Notes under the pieces: model-generated
What the model was told of the DNA's origin: nothing
What the model saw: only the letters and a program-made list of their open reading frames with translations
Database searches by the model: none
Made by a program: the position numbers and the translations under genes
Shown here: in pieces, positions 1-11,887 of the stretch
How the letters are laid out: every line of letters begins with the position of its first letter
How positions within the stretch are numbered: position 1 is the first letter of the stretch
From: Camarhynchus parvulus
Lineage: Eukaryota > Chordata > Aves > Passeriformes > Thraupidae
Length of the DNA stretch: 64,000 nt
Assembly (NCBI RefSeq): GCF_901933205.1
Contig: NC_044572.1
Location: 26,560,501 to 26,624,500, forward strand
Reading direction: 5' to 3'

Positions 1-1881
1 GAGAGGAAATTCAAACCAGTATTAATCATTATTAATCAAATGGTGTTATAGGAAATAGGGAAGCAATGTGTGATGGAAGCATTTTGAAGTGATGAAAGCA
101 TGTTGACAACAAAGTGCCTTCTGAGCTCCACTCAGGGGAAGTGGTTATTCAAAACAGCAAATAGGGTAAAACAGCAGCTTGGAAGAGAATCTGGGAAGCC
201 TCTCAATGTGTGAAGCAGTATGAAAAAAAGGAAAGGTAGATTTATGTAAGGAGACATTTATGTGTCTAATGAAGAAGAAGTAAATTGGTAAATACTGGGC
301 AACAACTACATAGAAGAACTGGTAGGTTTGATAGGATGAAGTATATGATTAGAGCCTATATAGGCTGTTTACAGAATGAATTGCAGTGAGAAGCAATGTG
401 AGACTATGTACACCTGTAAATTAAATGTGTCTGGGACTGAGCTTTTGCAATGAGACCAACAAACTGTGTCCATACCAATAAATGTACTTTCTACAAGAAG
501 GTAGTCTCATACAAATTAACCAGAGGATTTAATATTATGTTCATGGCTCACCTTAACTTGAGAGCAGTGCTCTGAAATTTGCTAATACAGTCCCATTTGG
601 CCTGGATGGAATCTGGGCAAGAATTATTATAAAAATATATGTATAAGCAAAAGAGAGTTTCAGTGCTCAGGAATGTCCCCATGCCTAGGTCTGTACCCCA
701 GTAGCCTTTAATTTATTAGCAAAGATAAAGCTGGAGGGTAAGAAGATAGACTAATGGGTAATAGCTGTGATGTGACCAACAAGAAGACTGCAGTTTTAGT
801 AGAAGAAATTGCTAGAAGTGGAAATGCAAAACACATTTTTAGAGCATAAAAACCTGAGGAAAAAGAAATAGGAAGAATAAATATTAGCACAAGATAAAAT
901 GTGCTAATATTTCTGAAAGGCTTTATTTCTATTTTTTATAACTGATGGTGGAAAAGTGAAAATGATGGATCTTAAACACTTGAGACTTACGTATATAGAC
1001 AGACACCTAGAAGAATATGGAAGAAGACAATGATAGAAAGATGGATTAAACTATTTAAGTTAAAACCCCTTTAGGACAGATATGTGATGCAAGTGAATTA
1101 TATATTATAGAAAGTCATAAAAAGCTGGGATGTGGAACTCTGATTTTTCAAAACATGGCAAGATTATCTGTAAAATTAGAGTTGGAATAAAAGAGTGCCT
1201 TGCCTGGCATGTATAAGGCCATGAATTATACAGGAGACAACAGACATGAGAAGTAAAAAAGGTGGAGACTTGAGATGTCTGGATTTTGCTGGAAATGTAG
1301 CCTTTATACAGAGGGCACCAGGATCACAGTTAGCCTCTCACACTTGAAAGGGTTTTTCCTCAAAAAGGAAATTCATGTGTACTTGAAATCAAGGGTTACT
1401 TGTCCAGCTGGGGATACAATAGAATTCTGAACTATGCTTTCTCTTTTAATAAGGACAGAGGTGAAATTACCACTTGAAAGTTCATATATTTGCACTGGTA
1501 TTCCTATAACTCTTCACTGAAAACAAAACAGACAATATCCTTGCCATATTTAGATACACTGTTGGCCATACACAGAAAAAATGCAAGGAGAGTAACAGGT
1601 GAATGCACACTCAGAAGGTGGTACAGCTGTATATTTCATGTCTGAAACAGGGTCACATCAAACTCTTCAATCTTCCTGTGAAATATTAATTAAAATAATT
1701 GTGAAAAGCAGTACACTGAAGGACTGTGCTTTTAGAATGCTTTCGGAAAACAAATGTAATGACCTCCTACTAAATTACTCCTTTTGTTTCAATTAGAAAT
1801 GTTTTTCTGTATTTTGCTAAATTGATGAATTCACAATATTTACAGTTATCAGTTCAAACTCGGGAGGAGGCTCTATTGCTC
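1..1881. other. AT-rich non-coding stretch, no gene seen
   Basis: The sequence is unique-looking and AT-rich. Open frames are short and lack recognisable motifs. No CR1 tail, LTR, tandem array or CpG cluster was seen. If the minus-strand exon that ends at 1882 is real, the proximal part of this stretch would be its 3' UTR. I could not pick a convincing polyadenylation signal close to the stop. Confidence 0.5.
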
Positions 1882-2142
1882 CTAATGTTGTGGTGATTTG
1901 AGGAGACTGGCTCTGAATATTGGCTCTGGACTCTTCTCAGCCAGGCTATAGCTTTCATCCAAGACATTTAGAAAGTACAAATCTGCACAGTCATTCACTT
2001 CAATAGCGTTCTTTTTCAGCTTCAATGTACTGCTGCTATGCCTATAACAATAAATATTTCTAAATGACTTGACAATTTGCAGCTTTTCAAAGGGGTTAGT
2101 CAAAAGCAGCTGAATTCCAAGTTCAATTGACATGCTATGAAC
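1882..2142 (-). CDS. Candidate terminal coding exon, unidentified protein
   Basis: On the minus strand a clear 3' splice site (a run of C/T ending TGCTCTTTGCCAG) precedes position 2142. From there an open frame of 86 codons runs in phase 0 to a TAG at 1882-1884. The predicted peptide starts VHSMSIELGIQLLL and ends FRASLLKSPQH. Its composition is mixed, unlike the low-complexity or hydrophobic peptides of nearby chance frames. Upstream on the same strand lies another protein-like open stretch (about 2200-2320), with a possible CAG/GTGAAT donor at 2283/2282. That would leave a 140-bp intron. I do not recognise the protein family. Alternatives are a decayed pseudogene or a chance frame. The splice site and frame are seen; the gene is inferred. 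Confidence 0.3.
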   Translation of the reverse strand, partial: VHSMSIELGIQLLLTNPFEKLQIVKSFRNIYCYRHSSSTLKLKKNAIEVNDCADLYFLNVLDESYSLAEKSPEPIFRASLLKSPQH

Positions 2143-4780
2143 CTGGCAAAGAGCACACAAAGGAATAAGGGTAAGAATTTTAAAATTATTTGCTTTACAG
2201 TTATCCCCTCTGGATAGTCTAAATTAAGCACAGCAGCGACCAGGCAAAGTACCCCAGGATTTTCTGTAACCACTTGATTCACCTGCTGTTTCATCAAAAG
2301 TTGGAACTTTCCCAACTGCCCTGTTAAGTTAGCTCATCACTGTGTGGACAACCTTGGGATCCACCTGCTTAGATATAATTTGAATCTATAGCAAAAAAGG
2401 GGAAAAAGAAAAGAAAAAGTAAAAAAAGAAAAATATAGTAGATGGTTAGAAACTAAATATTGGAATTTAAATGTCATCATTCTCATTTACTGGCCAAAGA
2501 ACAATTTACAGGATTAAAGAAAAAGAGATTTTAAACTTCCTTGAGGTTGCTTTATTTATTTCACAAATGTAGAATTTATACTGAGAAACAAACAACTATA
2601 TTACTGGTGAAATAATTCAATAAATAATACCAACCAGTGAGGCCCCAGAGAGTTGAAAAAGAATCCTAGGAGGATATGTAGAGTCATATTAAAAAAAGGG
2701 TATCCCTGACTTTCTGGATTGCTTATAAAGACAGGTTTTTAAGAGCCTTTTTTCTCAGGTTCCATGACAAGATAATTGTCGTGACAGACTGCTGACAACA
2801 CAGAGGTACTATACCCCATTTCCATTCAAACACTGACATTTTAAATGCTATCAGAAAAGATGCATGAAATAAAAGAAAGACTTTCTATGTTACTTCCTAA
2901 ATCTCATGCTTATGAGTCTATAAAATAATCACTTTTAAATTATTTTATAGAGTTGATTACTGACAGTTTCTCACTTTCAGAGCATATAGAAACAGGATAT
3001 TCAAGATGTTTGCAAGAGCGACTGAAAGGTGAAGTCATTGATATAAAGCTGTAACAAGAATCTGAATCAAACCTCTGTAGTTCAAAGGAACTTCGAGACT
3101 AGAGCTTGATATCACTACCTAGAAACCACTTTTAGAAGTAGTTGCTGGCATCAACAAGAAGTATGTGAAATATGACTACTGATTAGTCTAAAAAATGAAC
3201 AACAGTATTAAAGCATGTGACAAATTTCAAGATCTATACCACGTCACACATATTTACTGACATAAACTGATGATTGATAGAACAAATTATATTCTTCTTG
3301 CAATTTGAAATGCCCTTTGACACTTTATTCACATTAATCTTCATTAGGACGAGGTATAGAATCAAATCTTTAAGCAACTGCAAAATCTTGCTATATTTTC
3401 CTATAAAAAAATCTGCTTGCTACCTTGAATGATAAAAATGAAGTAACCAAAGATATAAAAGCTTCGGGGAAAAAACAAGTATCTCCCTTGACAGAAGAAT
3501 TATTAGGATTTTTCAGCATTTCTTTGGGGGTTTCTGATTTTCTGTTATTAATTCGTATAATCTCCTGAACACAGTCATGAGATCTACTTTTCCTTTAGCC
3601 CTATTAGACTAACCCCTATTTCTTTTGAATTTCAATGGAAATATATGAACCTCCTCTAAAACACCTCAAAATTCCCCAAAAGAATGTGTGAGATGGAAAC
3701 AAAAGATGGGAAGTTTTTTCACATTTGTTTACAGCAGATAGAGCAGAACAAGTATCAGTGTCTGCCCTACCAGTTTTTTGGATCTCTCCGAAGAGTTACA
3801 TGGATTAAGAGTCTGCCATAATTTTGCTTGCAGATCCTTCCTCATTTTTTACATACAAATAATAAAAGCAAAGATAAGGGAAATATACAAATAAAATCCC
3901 CAAATGATAAAAAAGCCAGGAACCAATCTAAAAATTAAATTATTAATTTCATTACCTTGGAAATACAGAATGGAAAACTGGAAAAGGGTAACAACATTAG
4001 CCAGGAAAGTGAGGACTAGACTTAGGATTAGGGTCAAGGGAGCCACAAAGCCTACAGCTCCAGGGACACTGGGGATGCAAAAGGTGTGCCAAAGGGACCA
4101 TGGCACTGCAACAACACTGCTCCCCCTCCAACATCTGTCCCATCTGGGCTCTCTCTGATGTTGTGCCAGTCAGCCTCACCCCTGCCTTTATGACTATTAT
4201 TTTGAGGCTGCTAGGAAAATTCTTGAGTAGATACATGTTATATTTATCTGTACATGTATTTATATAGTAGAGTATGTGATTCTTTTTTACATTGCTGATT
4301 TTTTGCTTACTCTAAGCAAAAATTGTCATATCTTTCATACACAGGAAATCCTCTCTTTTTTTCCCCAGTAATTGCTATTGCTCAGCATGGGCTGGCACAT
4401 ACAACTAAGCCTTGTCCTACTTTTATGTTTTCTATTTCTTTCCTGTGTTTTTACAGGCACCTTTTTGAATTTTTTTGCAGTATCTACCTGTCTTAACAGA
4501 ACTAATTTTGAGTATTACTGTAACTCTTGTTCAGCCAAGGAAAGTTTGCATTTTTCCTAGGCTACATTATATTCTATTTACTGTAGTTTGGAAACCAGGG
4601 TCCTGACTTACCAGTCAAGCAACACAGTCATATAACATTTAAGCAGCCCTGCACTGTTCATTTTTCATAACATCAACAAATTTTAACTTCTTCATCTAGT
4701 TTTCCTTTCTCAACATGCATGTACACACCAGTCCCTACTGTTCTTCTCTGCATTAGGTTTTCCTTATTATATCAATGGCT

Positions 4781-4800
4781 TTTGCTTATTCCAGGTGAGT
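4781..4800 (+). promoter_or_regulatory. Candidate recursive splice site (zero-length exon)
   Basis: A pyrimidine-rich tract ending in TTTGCTTATTCCAG (AG at 4793-4794) is followed directly by GTGAGT (4795-4800). This gives an acceptor and a strong donor with no exon between them. Such AG/GT junctions act as ratchet points in long introns of vertebrate genes, especially neuronal ones. No transcript from the plus strand is demonstrated here, and the core 8-mer is expected by chance about once or twice per strand in a window of this size. Confidence 0.25.
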
Positions 4801-7030
4801 ACATAATAGTAACAGTGCATGTGTTGGTACAACTCTTACCCCAAATCTTTACATATTCTTAACTCTGTATTCAGCAATACACTTACAGTGATATATAAGA
4901 CATATTGTACAATATTTTCGTGTACAAAAACACAATGCAGTGGTAATGCCTTTTAAGTCACTAGGAACTAAATCAAGGAATAAACTGAGGAAAATATTTC
5001 CACCAAGGATGCAGTAAATTTCATCTGTAAAATCAATAATTATTACTGCATTCCAAGTTTGGCTTTTATTTGACTCTTTTTCTGCACTGCTGTTTCTTTG
5101 TACTGCTTGGTCCTCCCCTAATATTCTTGTTCTCTCTAGACCAATTTTTGCATTCTTGGCTCTAGAATTTATGATAAAAATTATTTCAAAGACAGTGAAA
5201 CCAGATAATAATTTTAACCATTGTGGTGCATAACAAATAAAAGCTCATGCACAATCATGCCTTTTTTTACAGCAAATCCTAAATGGCAGTTACAGTTTGA
5301 TGCGCCTGTGAAATCACTGGTTTACTTACAAGTGCTAAACTCTATCCCCAAAGGAGGAAAGCTTAAAATAGTGGAAAGAGTTAGAAATAGTGGAAAGGTT
5401 AGAAAAAATGTACTTGGACAGTACCAAACATATAGAAAATGTCTCTGAATCCCAGGTTACTTTAGAAATCAAATGCTGCTATTTGCCAAATGATTACTGC
5501 TGTCCAGATAATAAAATTTCAGTTTGTTCTCCAGACTCCTTTTTGACTAGGGAATACTCTGACTTTGGTGAGATACCTGTCGTTTGAGAAAGCTCTTAGC
5601 TTTTAGCTACTGTTCATATTTTCAGATTCATGTACCGGGCTAGAGGCTATCTTGCAGTTGGTATTTTCCAGAGGAATATTTTGCATATGTTTGCATTTTT
5701 TTTTATTATTCCTTCTAATCCATTTTGTGGGTGTAAAATCAGCAATAGATGTGAAGAAGCTAAAGCAGAAAGGCTAAAATAAAAAGATAACCCCTTGAAA
5801 AATATTTTTTAAAAAAATTAGTGTCTGAATGTAGCAAGATGTATTTATTTTTACACCATATTTTATACAGCCTATAATGATGTTTTACAGCCTAAAAATC
5901 AGATATTTTGTCTTTGAATCCATCTCTTTCCTCTAAATAATTTTCTAACTCTAGGAATACAGCAAATATAAATAATTTGGTACTTTATGGTATTTCACAG
6001 CAGGAAAACATTGCTACTGTCAAATAACTAGAGAAAGAATATGAAACATGAACTCTAACATAAGTGGACATGCATTCTAGTATTGTAAATAGTGTGCTGG
6101 AGGGTTTCCAGAGGCTTCTATATTCACTATAAATCTTTCTGGTGACAGATTTTCTGTTCTGATGACATTTCCTTTATCTGTGTGTTTCTATGAGTATTAA
6201 CCAAACCATTCAAATGCGGATCTAAGTGACTATCAAGTTACATGATCAAATACATTGCAAATCTTAATACTAAATTTACTTGAAGATGTAGAGGCTGAAA
6301 CACCCCTCCATAAGACAGACCCTCTCATTAATTTTAGTGGTTACTAGTTTCTATATCAAGCTTTCAACAATTTCAGTTGCTAAAAGGTGCAGGAGCATTG
6401 TAAAGGAAAAGTTAATTATCCAATATGACACCTTTTTGGTTTGTATAAAAATTAGGGCAATAAAATCCAAATCACTGTCTAGACCTTCTACACGGCAGTA
6501 ACAGTAGATACATTAACTGCAAATTATATACAAGTATGGATTTGAGAAACACAAACAATTATAAATATTATATCAGACACTAGATCCAGAGCTAATTCAA
6601 ATGTTATATGAAATGTGGATCCAAATCACATCCTTTGTACATTTAAAGTCAGAAGTTATAAATACAGGAAATTCTGAGTGTTCTTCATGCATTGTGGTTC
6701 ACTAATGTAAGCTCTCACCTCATTCCCACCTACAACCTGCCACTTCATAGCTTTTTGATGCTTCTGACACATGAAGAAAATTCTAAATCAGAACTTTCAA
6801 CGAAATGTTATTCCAATTTTAAAAATCCATGCAAAGCTTTGTAAGCACTAAATGGTAACAGTTCACACAAGATGCAATGTTGTTTCCTTCCTTCAAGTAT
6901 TCCACTTCAGAATGTCTCCTCCCAGAAAAAGAAAAAAGAAGATATTTTTGCTTCAGCCCAGTCTTTCTTCCTAATAGTCTTCTGGAAAAGAAACTATTGA
7001 GACACCAGGACTTCACATTTGCACTCTCAG

Positions 7031-7128
7031 TTTGAAAAATATTCTCATAAACTACAGGAAGACAGCAGTATCTGTTGCCAACATGCCATCCAAGAAGAAA
7101 TACATTCACAATTTTGAAGGTCTACAGA
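7031..7128 (+). other. Candidate 98-bp internal exon
   Basis: An acceptor (TTTGCACTCTCAG, ending at 7030) and a consensus-like donor (AGA followed by GTAAGT at 7129-7134) bound 98 bp, a typical vertebrate internal exon size. The frame beginning at 7032 is open across the whole interval and reads into the intron to 7223. The frame beginning at 7031 meets a TGA near its end. The peptide is not recognised. It could be a lncRNA exon, an unused pseudo-exon or chance. Confidence 0.2.
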
Positions 7129-8077
7129 GTAAGTTAAAAAACAAAAACAAATGTAAGCAACAACTGAACAGGGTTAGCAACAAATCAACAAGAATAACAA
7201 AATTAACAAAATTGACAACTTAGAGGCCTGGCATTTCCTCCCTAGAATCATAATAGATTTCAATTTTTTAAAAAAAGATGTTTCTTGAGACTGTTATCAA
7301 TTCTAATTTACTTTGTAGTTATCTGTTGTTGCAGTCATAAAAGTTGTATAATAAAATATTTCTTACAGGATGCAATGAGCAAAGAGGATCTGCCAGGAAA
7401 CAAGCACCTCAATCCAAAATTAAGATGTAAAAAAATATTTTAAATACAGGGAATATAATGTAAAATAGATATTCCAGTCTAATTTATTTGGATCACAAAG
7501 AAAATGAAAACTTTTCGAACACTGCAGCTAACAGATGACAAGATTAATATCCACTCTAGAGAGGTGTTCACAACAAATGAATACATATATTTGTACTATT
7601 AGAATCTTATCTTAATCTTCTTCCAGACTCTATGAATTTGAATTTAAAAAAAAAATGGAAAAATAAAAAGAAAATAATCTCTTGGCTTGATGGCTTGATG
7701 GCACTGAAAGGTAAAATTTTGACTTTGCCAGATTATCTTGCAACTGAGTAACATAAAATGTCATAGCAAATTTCTTGAACAAATATTCTGAAATGAAAAG
7801 TCACAATGTTTCATCAAAGAAAACATTTCAGTTTCATCAGTTAAAACATTTTGACTTCATTGAAATGATTTCAGCTTTTTTAAAGAAGTGTTATTGAAAT
7901 CTAGCTGTTTAATTTTAATGAGGTGATGCTCTTCAATGAAAACAGTACTATCTCAGAACATTTTATAAGATTTCAATTTTTGTTTTCACATCTGATGCAA
8001 ATGTGCCTTTGAAATTAACAACTTACAACGGGAGAAAAGTGTTTCATATTAGCATGAAGCTTTGCCTCCATGGAAGG

Positions 8078-8655
8078 TGTTGTGTTTTTAAGCCCAGCTG
8101 GAAACTGGGCACCACACAGCCTCTCACTCAACCTCCTTCTCCCTTCCCTCCAACCCAGTGGAATGGGGAGGAGAATCAAATTAAAATGTGTAGGTTGAGA
8201 TAAGAAGAGTATAATAAGGAAGCAAAAGCTGCACACACAAGCAAAGGAAAACAAAGAATTAATTCACTGCTTCCCATGGGCAGGCAGGTGCTCAGCCATC
8301 GCCATGAGAGCAGAGCCCCATCACATGTAATTGTTACTCGGGAAGACAAATGCCATCATGTAAATGTCCCCCCAAGGTGCTCTTTCTTCCCCATTGCTTT
8401 ATATACTCTGCATGACATCCCAAAGTTTGTAATATCCCTTTGGTGAATTTTGGTCACCTGTCCCAGCTCTGTCTCATCTCAAACTCCCATGAAACCCAAC
8501 TTCCTTGCCAGTGTGGCAATATGAAGAGAAGAAAAGGCTTTGGCTCTGTGTAAACCCTGCACAGCAATAACAAAAGCATCTAAATATTATTTGGCACAAA
8601 TCCAAAACACAACCTATACTAGCTACTGAGAAGAAAATTAGCTCTACCCAGCACA
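8078..8655 (-). mobile_element. Solo LTR, avian ERVL-like family (copy 1)
   Basis: This is about 578 bp and reads on the minus strand from TGTGC (complement of 8651-8655) to ACAACA (complement of 8078 onward), so it has TG...CA type ends. It matches the layout of a common avian LTR that I recognise: a TATAAA box on the minus strand (complement of 8398-8403) followed by an R/U5-like part. The expected polyadenylation hexamer near 8210 is mutated. The flanks GAAGG (8073-8077) and GAAGA (8656-8660) look like a 5-bp target duplication with one change, as ERVL-type insertions leave. No gag, pol or env is adjacent, so it is a solo LTR. It explains the open frames seen on both strands here. Confidence 0.8.
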
Positions 8656-10060
8656 GAAGACAAGGAGGTGGGGACGTTAACCTACCAGACATTTCACAAG
8701 ATACATGCATGACTACTGCAGCAAGAAATTTGTTTCAAGGAGAGTCACATAAGAATGACGGTGATTTTAACCCTACTTCAGACCATATCCCATTATAGCC
8801 AATTGTATATTATTTTTCCCAACTCCAAAAGTTAAAACAAATGTAAAATGAGAAGAATAAGGGCATCTACTATGAGACCCTGCTTATCACTCTATTGTCT
8901 GTATAAATTATACTCAGAAGAGCTTTTCAAATATCTCTTGCCGTTTAAGAACATCCCACCACAAAAATATTTTGCAACTAGCACTGAATTAAATCCATTG
9001 TGCTTTCCCATGACACTGATGAAGGAATTGTGTGCTGTGTTTTCATGACAAACACATCATTAGTGTACATACATTTAAGCTGATTATTTCATTCAGCAAG
9101 AAGGGACATTAGGGTTAGAATGATACAAAAGCACAAATCACACTTGATGTTTCCCAAATACCAAGCTTTGTGTGATCCAATCAAGATTTCATCAAATGTT
9201 TTATTAAACTCAGTCACGCGAGCCTTGCTGAAGCCAGATGATCTCTTATTATCAACTAGGAGTAAATTACATTCATTTTTTAACTGAATTTCAATGAAAC
9301 TCTTCCTAAAATACTTGGAAGCTAGAAGGGGGTTAACTTATAAAATCACAAAATTGGAATTCTGTTTTTCCCTAGAAATGAAATGGTAAGCAGAAGAAAT
9401 CAGCATTGTACCTATTACTGATCACAAAAAAATTGAAATGTATGATACAGACAAGATATGGTATGATCACTAATCACTAAAAGGAGTTCATTTTGATTTA
9501 CTCCTGATTTGTATTACAAAAAGTATCATTTTAATTTGAAACAAACAATAAGAAAATGATTCCTGACTAGGGAGATAAATTGCATGCTAATAAACAGCAT
9601 AAAAATGCTGCATGTCTCCTCCACATAGAAGTTACGTTTCCCACCTTTTATATGTAAGATGAACAGAGGAAAGACCTAAATATACATATTCAAAAGCATG
9701 AACGAGCCTCCCATTCAGAGGGTGAGAAAGAAAATGCTGAAAAGAGGAGTTTCTACAGCAGACCTTCCTGAAATAGACCCCATGTTAACCTGTGCTAGAC
9801 AAGGTGCATCAAAGGCAGAAAGAGACTTGCCTGTCCACTGAACCCTTAGCACTACACCTGAGGGATGCTGAGTGGAGGAATGGCTCTCATACCCTAAAGA
9901 TAAAATAATTTCTAATCAAGGGAGAGAGGCTATTTCTAAGCTCTGTAACGTGTACTCCAGAACTGGAAATCATGGCATTAATTTAGCTGAAAGAACAAAT
10001 GTAAGAATCCTACTTCAGAAACTACCTTAGAAATTACAGAACAATGCACAGTGGGGTAGG
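8656..10060. other. Non-coding AT-rich DNA
   Basis: No gene, repeat or RNA could be supported. Open frames are short (up to about 66 codons) and unremarkable. Confidence 0.5.
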
Positions 10061-10700
10061 GATCCAGCTGTCTGAGGTATGTGTGAGGGCAGACCTGGTT
10101 CTTTCCCTTCGTTGTCTGCTCAGGTCTGTGAGTTGGCAGCCTGGTTTTCATCACTCCAGTCACACCCATTAAACCTTTCAGCAGGCACTGGTAATGCACA
10201 ACTGCACACTCAAGCCATGTGTCAGTCTGGTAAAATAATGTGTTTACAATTGTTTCCAAAACCAACTGATTATATTTAGCTTGGCAAACTACACTGGGCA
10301 CACCTGACAGGATGGGGATAGCAGGGGGCTGCAGGGTTGGGAGGAGGCCACACTGTACTGGTATCAGGAGGAAAAGGAGGACCAGGGATGCGAGGAAGCA
10401 CCAGATGTGAGGAGCCACTCTTGGGGAAGACCCATGGGGGACAAGCACTTGGAGGCCCATAGCAGGAGACGTGCTCTTGGGAGGAGGCACTTCATGCAGA
10501 AGAGGAGTGCCCCAATGGAAAGAGGGAAACCCCAGGGTACTGCAGCCCATGAAGGCTGTACACTGAGAAGCACAGAGGAGTGGGAATGACTGGGACAGAG
10601 CAAGTAGCAGCAGTAAGAAACTCTTACACACCACTCCGACTTCATGCATGGGACATTCAAAGGAAGTTGGATGGTCTGAGTTTAACCCACAGTGAAAACA
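10060..10700 (+). mobile_element. Possible degraded ERV LTR-derived block
   Basis: A GC-richer island stands out from its AT-rich surroundings. The plus strand has repeated motifs of the type cccatgggg / gcagcccatgaagg / ggagcag, spaced through 10420-10600. These resemble the internally repetitive U3 of a second avian ERV LTR family. The resemblance is from memory and partial, no clean ends or target duplications were found, and the strand follows from that resemblance. The longest non-CR1 open frame in the window, 223 codons at 9978-10649 on the minus strand, lies antisense to it. That frame begins with a hydrophobic, signal-peptide-like stretch but has no recognisable domain, so it is not called as a gene. 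Confidence 0.35.
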
Positions 10701-11887
10701 AAGAAGTTGAGAAAAGAAAGGGATCAGGAGAGGTGCTCAGCTTAAGCTGAGCCTAGGAAGCAGGGGAGTAAAGGTGTTTAACTGTTTACATCTCTTTTTT
10801 TGCCTCAATTACAGATCAGTGATTAGAAATTTATATTAACTGGGAATAAATTAAACTAAATGCAAGTTCCCTGGGGGAACTCTGGTTTTCTACAACGCAT
10901 CCATAAGTTCTTATATTTTTAATGTGAGTTTCACTGTCATTCAATTGATGAGATTCATCAGACAGAGGATATAAAACTGCATTATCAGCTTAATTATTAC
11001 CATTAGTCTTCCCCTGGAAGAGGTCTGATGTATGACTAATTTCAAATATATGCTGAAGTGAAACTTATGGCCCTGAAAACCACAGCAGATGTTCATGACT
11101 GTTTGCTCTTCATTCTTTTTGTTTACATTATATTGCAACAGTTCTACATTTTTACAGTGGATACAAACCTGGAAGTATGTCTTGCTTCTCAAGTACCAGA
11201 ATGTACACAGCATCCCATACCTCCAGCACTGTGTTCAAACCCTTAACTGCAAATTGCAAATTTAAACTGGGCACTTATTTGGAAATTGAGTGTAAAGAAC
11301 AAAAAAGAAGGAGATGTCTGACTTGAAATAGTGTTATTAATGAGTATCTGATAGGCCACAAAGCATTTTCTATCCAAGTACACTGTATCATTCAAGTAGT
11401 GAAAAATAAAGCAGTCATTCTGACTCTTACTGCAGTATAACCCCTCTTAGATATGACTTTCTAAAGCATAGATCATTTTGAGACTGACACCTCAGTATGT
11501 TGAGACCGCAGCTTCTCTAATAATCTAATACAGCAGTTACAGTGAGTTGACAGGAAAATGGCAAGGAAATAGTGATTGATTAAGAGGGAGGTCAGGACAG
11601 TGCAGTTTCTCTCAATACTGATTAAAACAAACAAACCAAATATTACATGGCATTTAGGAACCAAAATTCTTTCCCTTTCAAAATGCAAAGAGCCTAATTA
11701 GACAACCATATGAAGAAGCTGATGCATAATTTACTGTTGGATAGACATTGCATAACAGTAGAACCACACTGGGAATTTCTAGTGTCAAGATTTTGCTGGC
11801 ATATCTTATTATTTATTACTTCCTCAGGGAAGATCGAGGACTCCTAAAACATGATTGACCAAACTGTTCAAATATCTCCATTTATGA
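10701..11887. other. Non-coding AT-rich DNA
   Basis: Nothing recognisable was seen. The open frames around 10941-11246 and 11473-11688 overlap on opposite strands or lack motifs, and they have no supporting splice or start context. Confidence 0.5.

Larger units (their letters stand above)
2330..8077. other. AT-rich unique DNA with isolated splice-like signals
   Basis: There is no recognisable transposon and no long open frame. It contains the acceptor-donor junction at 4781-4800 and the candidate exon at 7031-7128, both listed separately. The segment 4020-4200 is less AT-rich than its surroundings but matched nothing I know. The rest holds only short A or T runs. Confidence 0.5.

Noticed and set aside
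8003..8710. Frames of 60-80 codons on both strands
   Set aside because: They lie in the solo LTR, which has no coding content.
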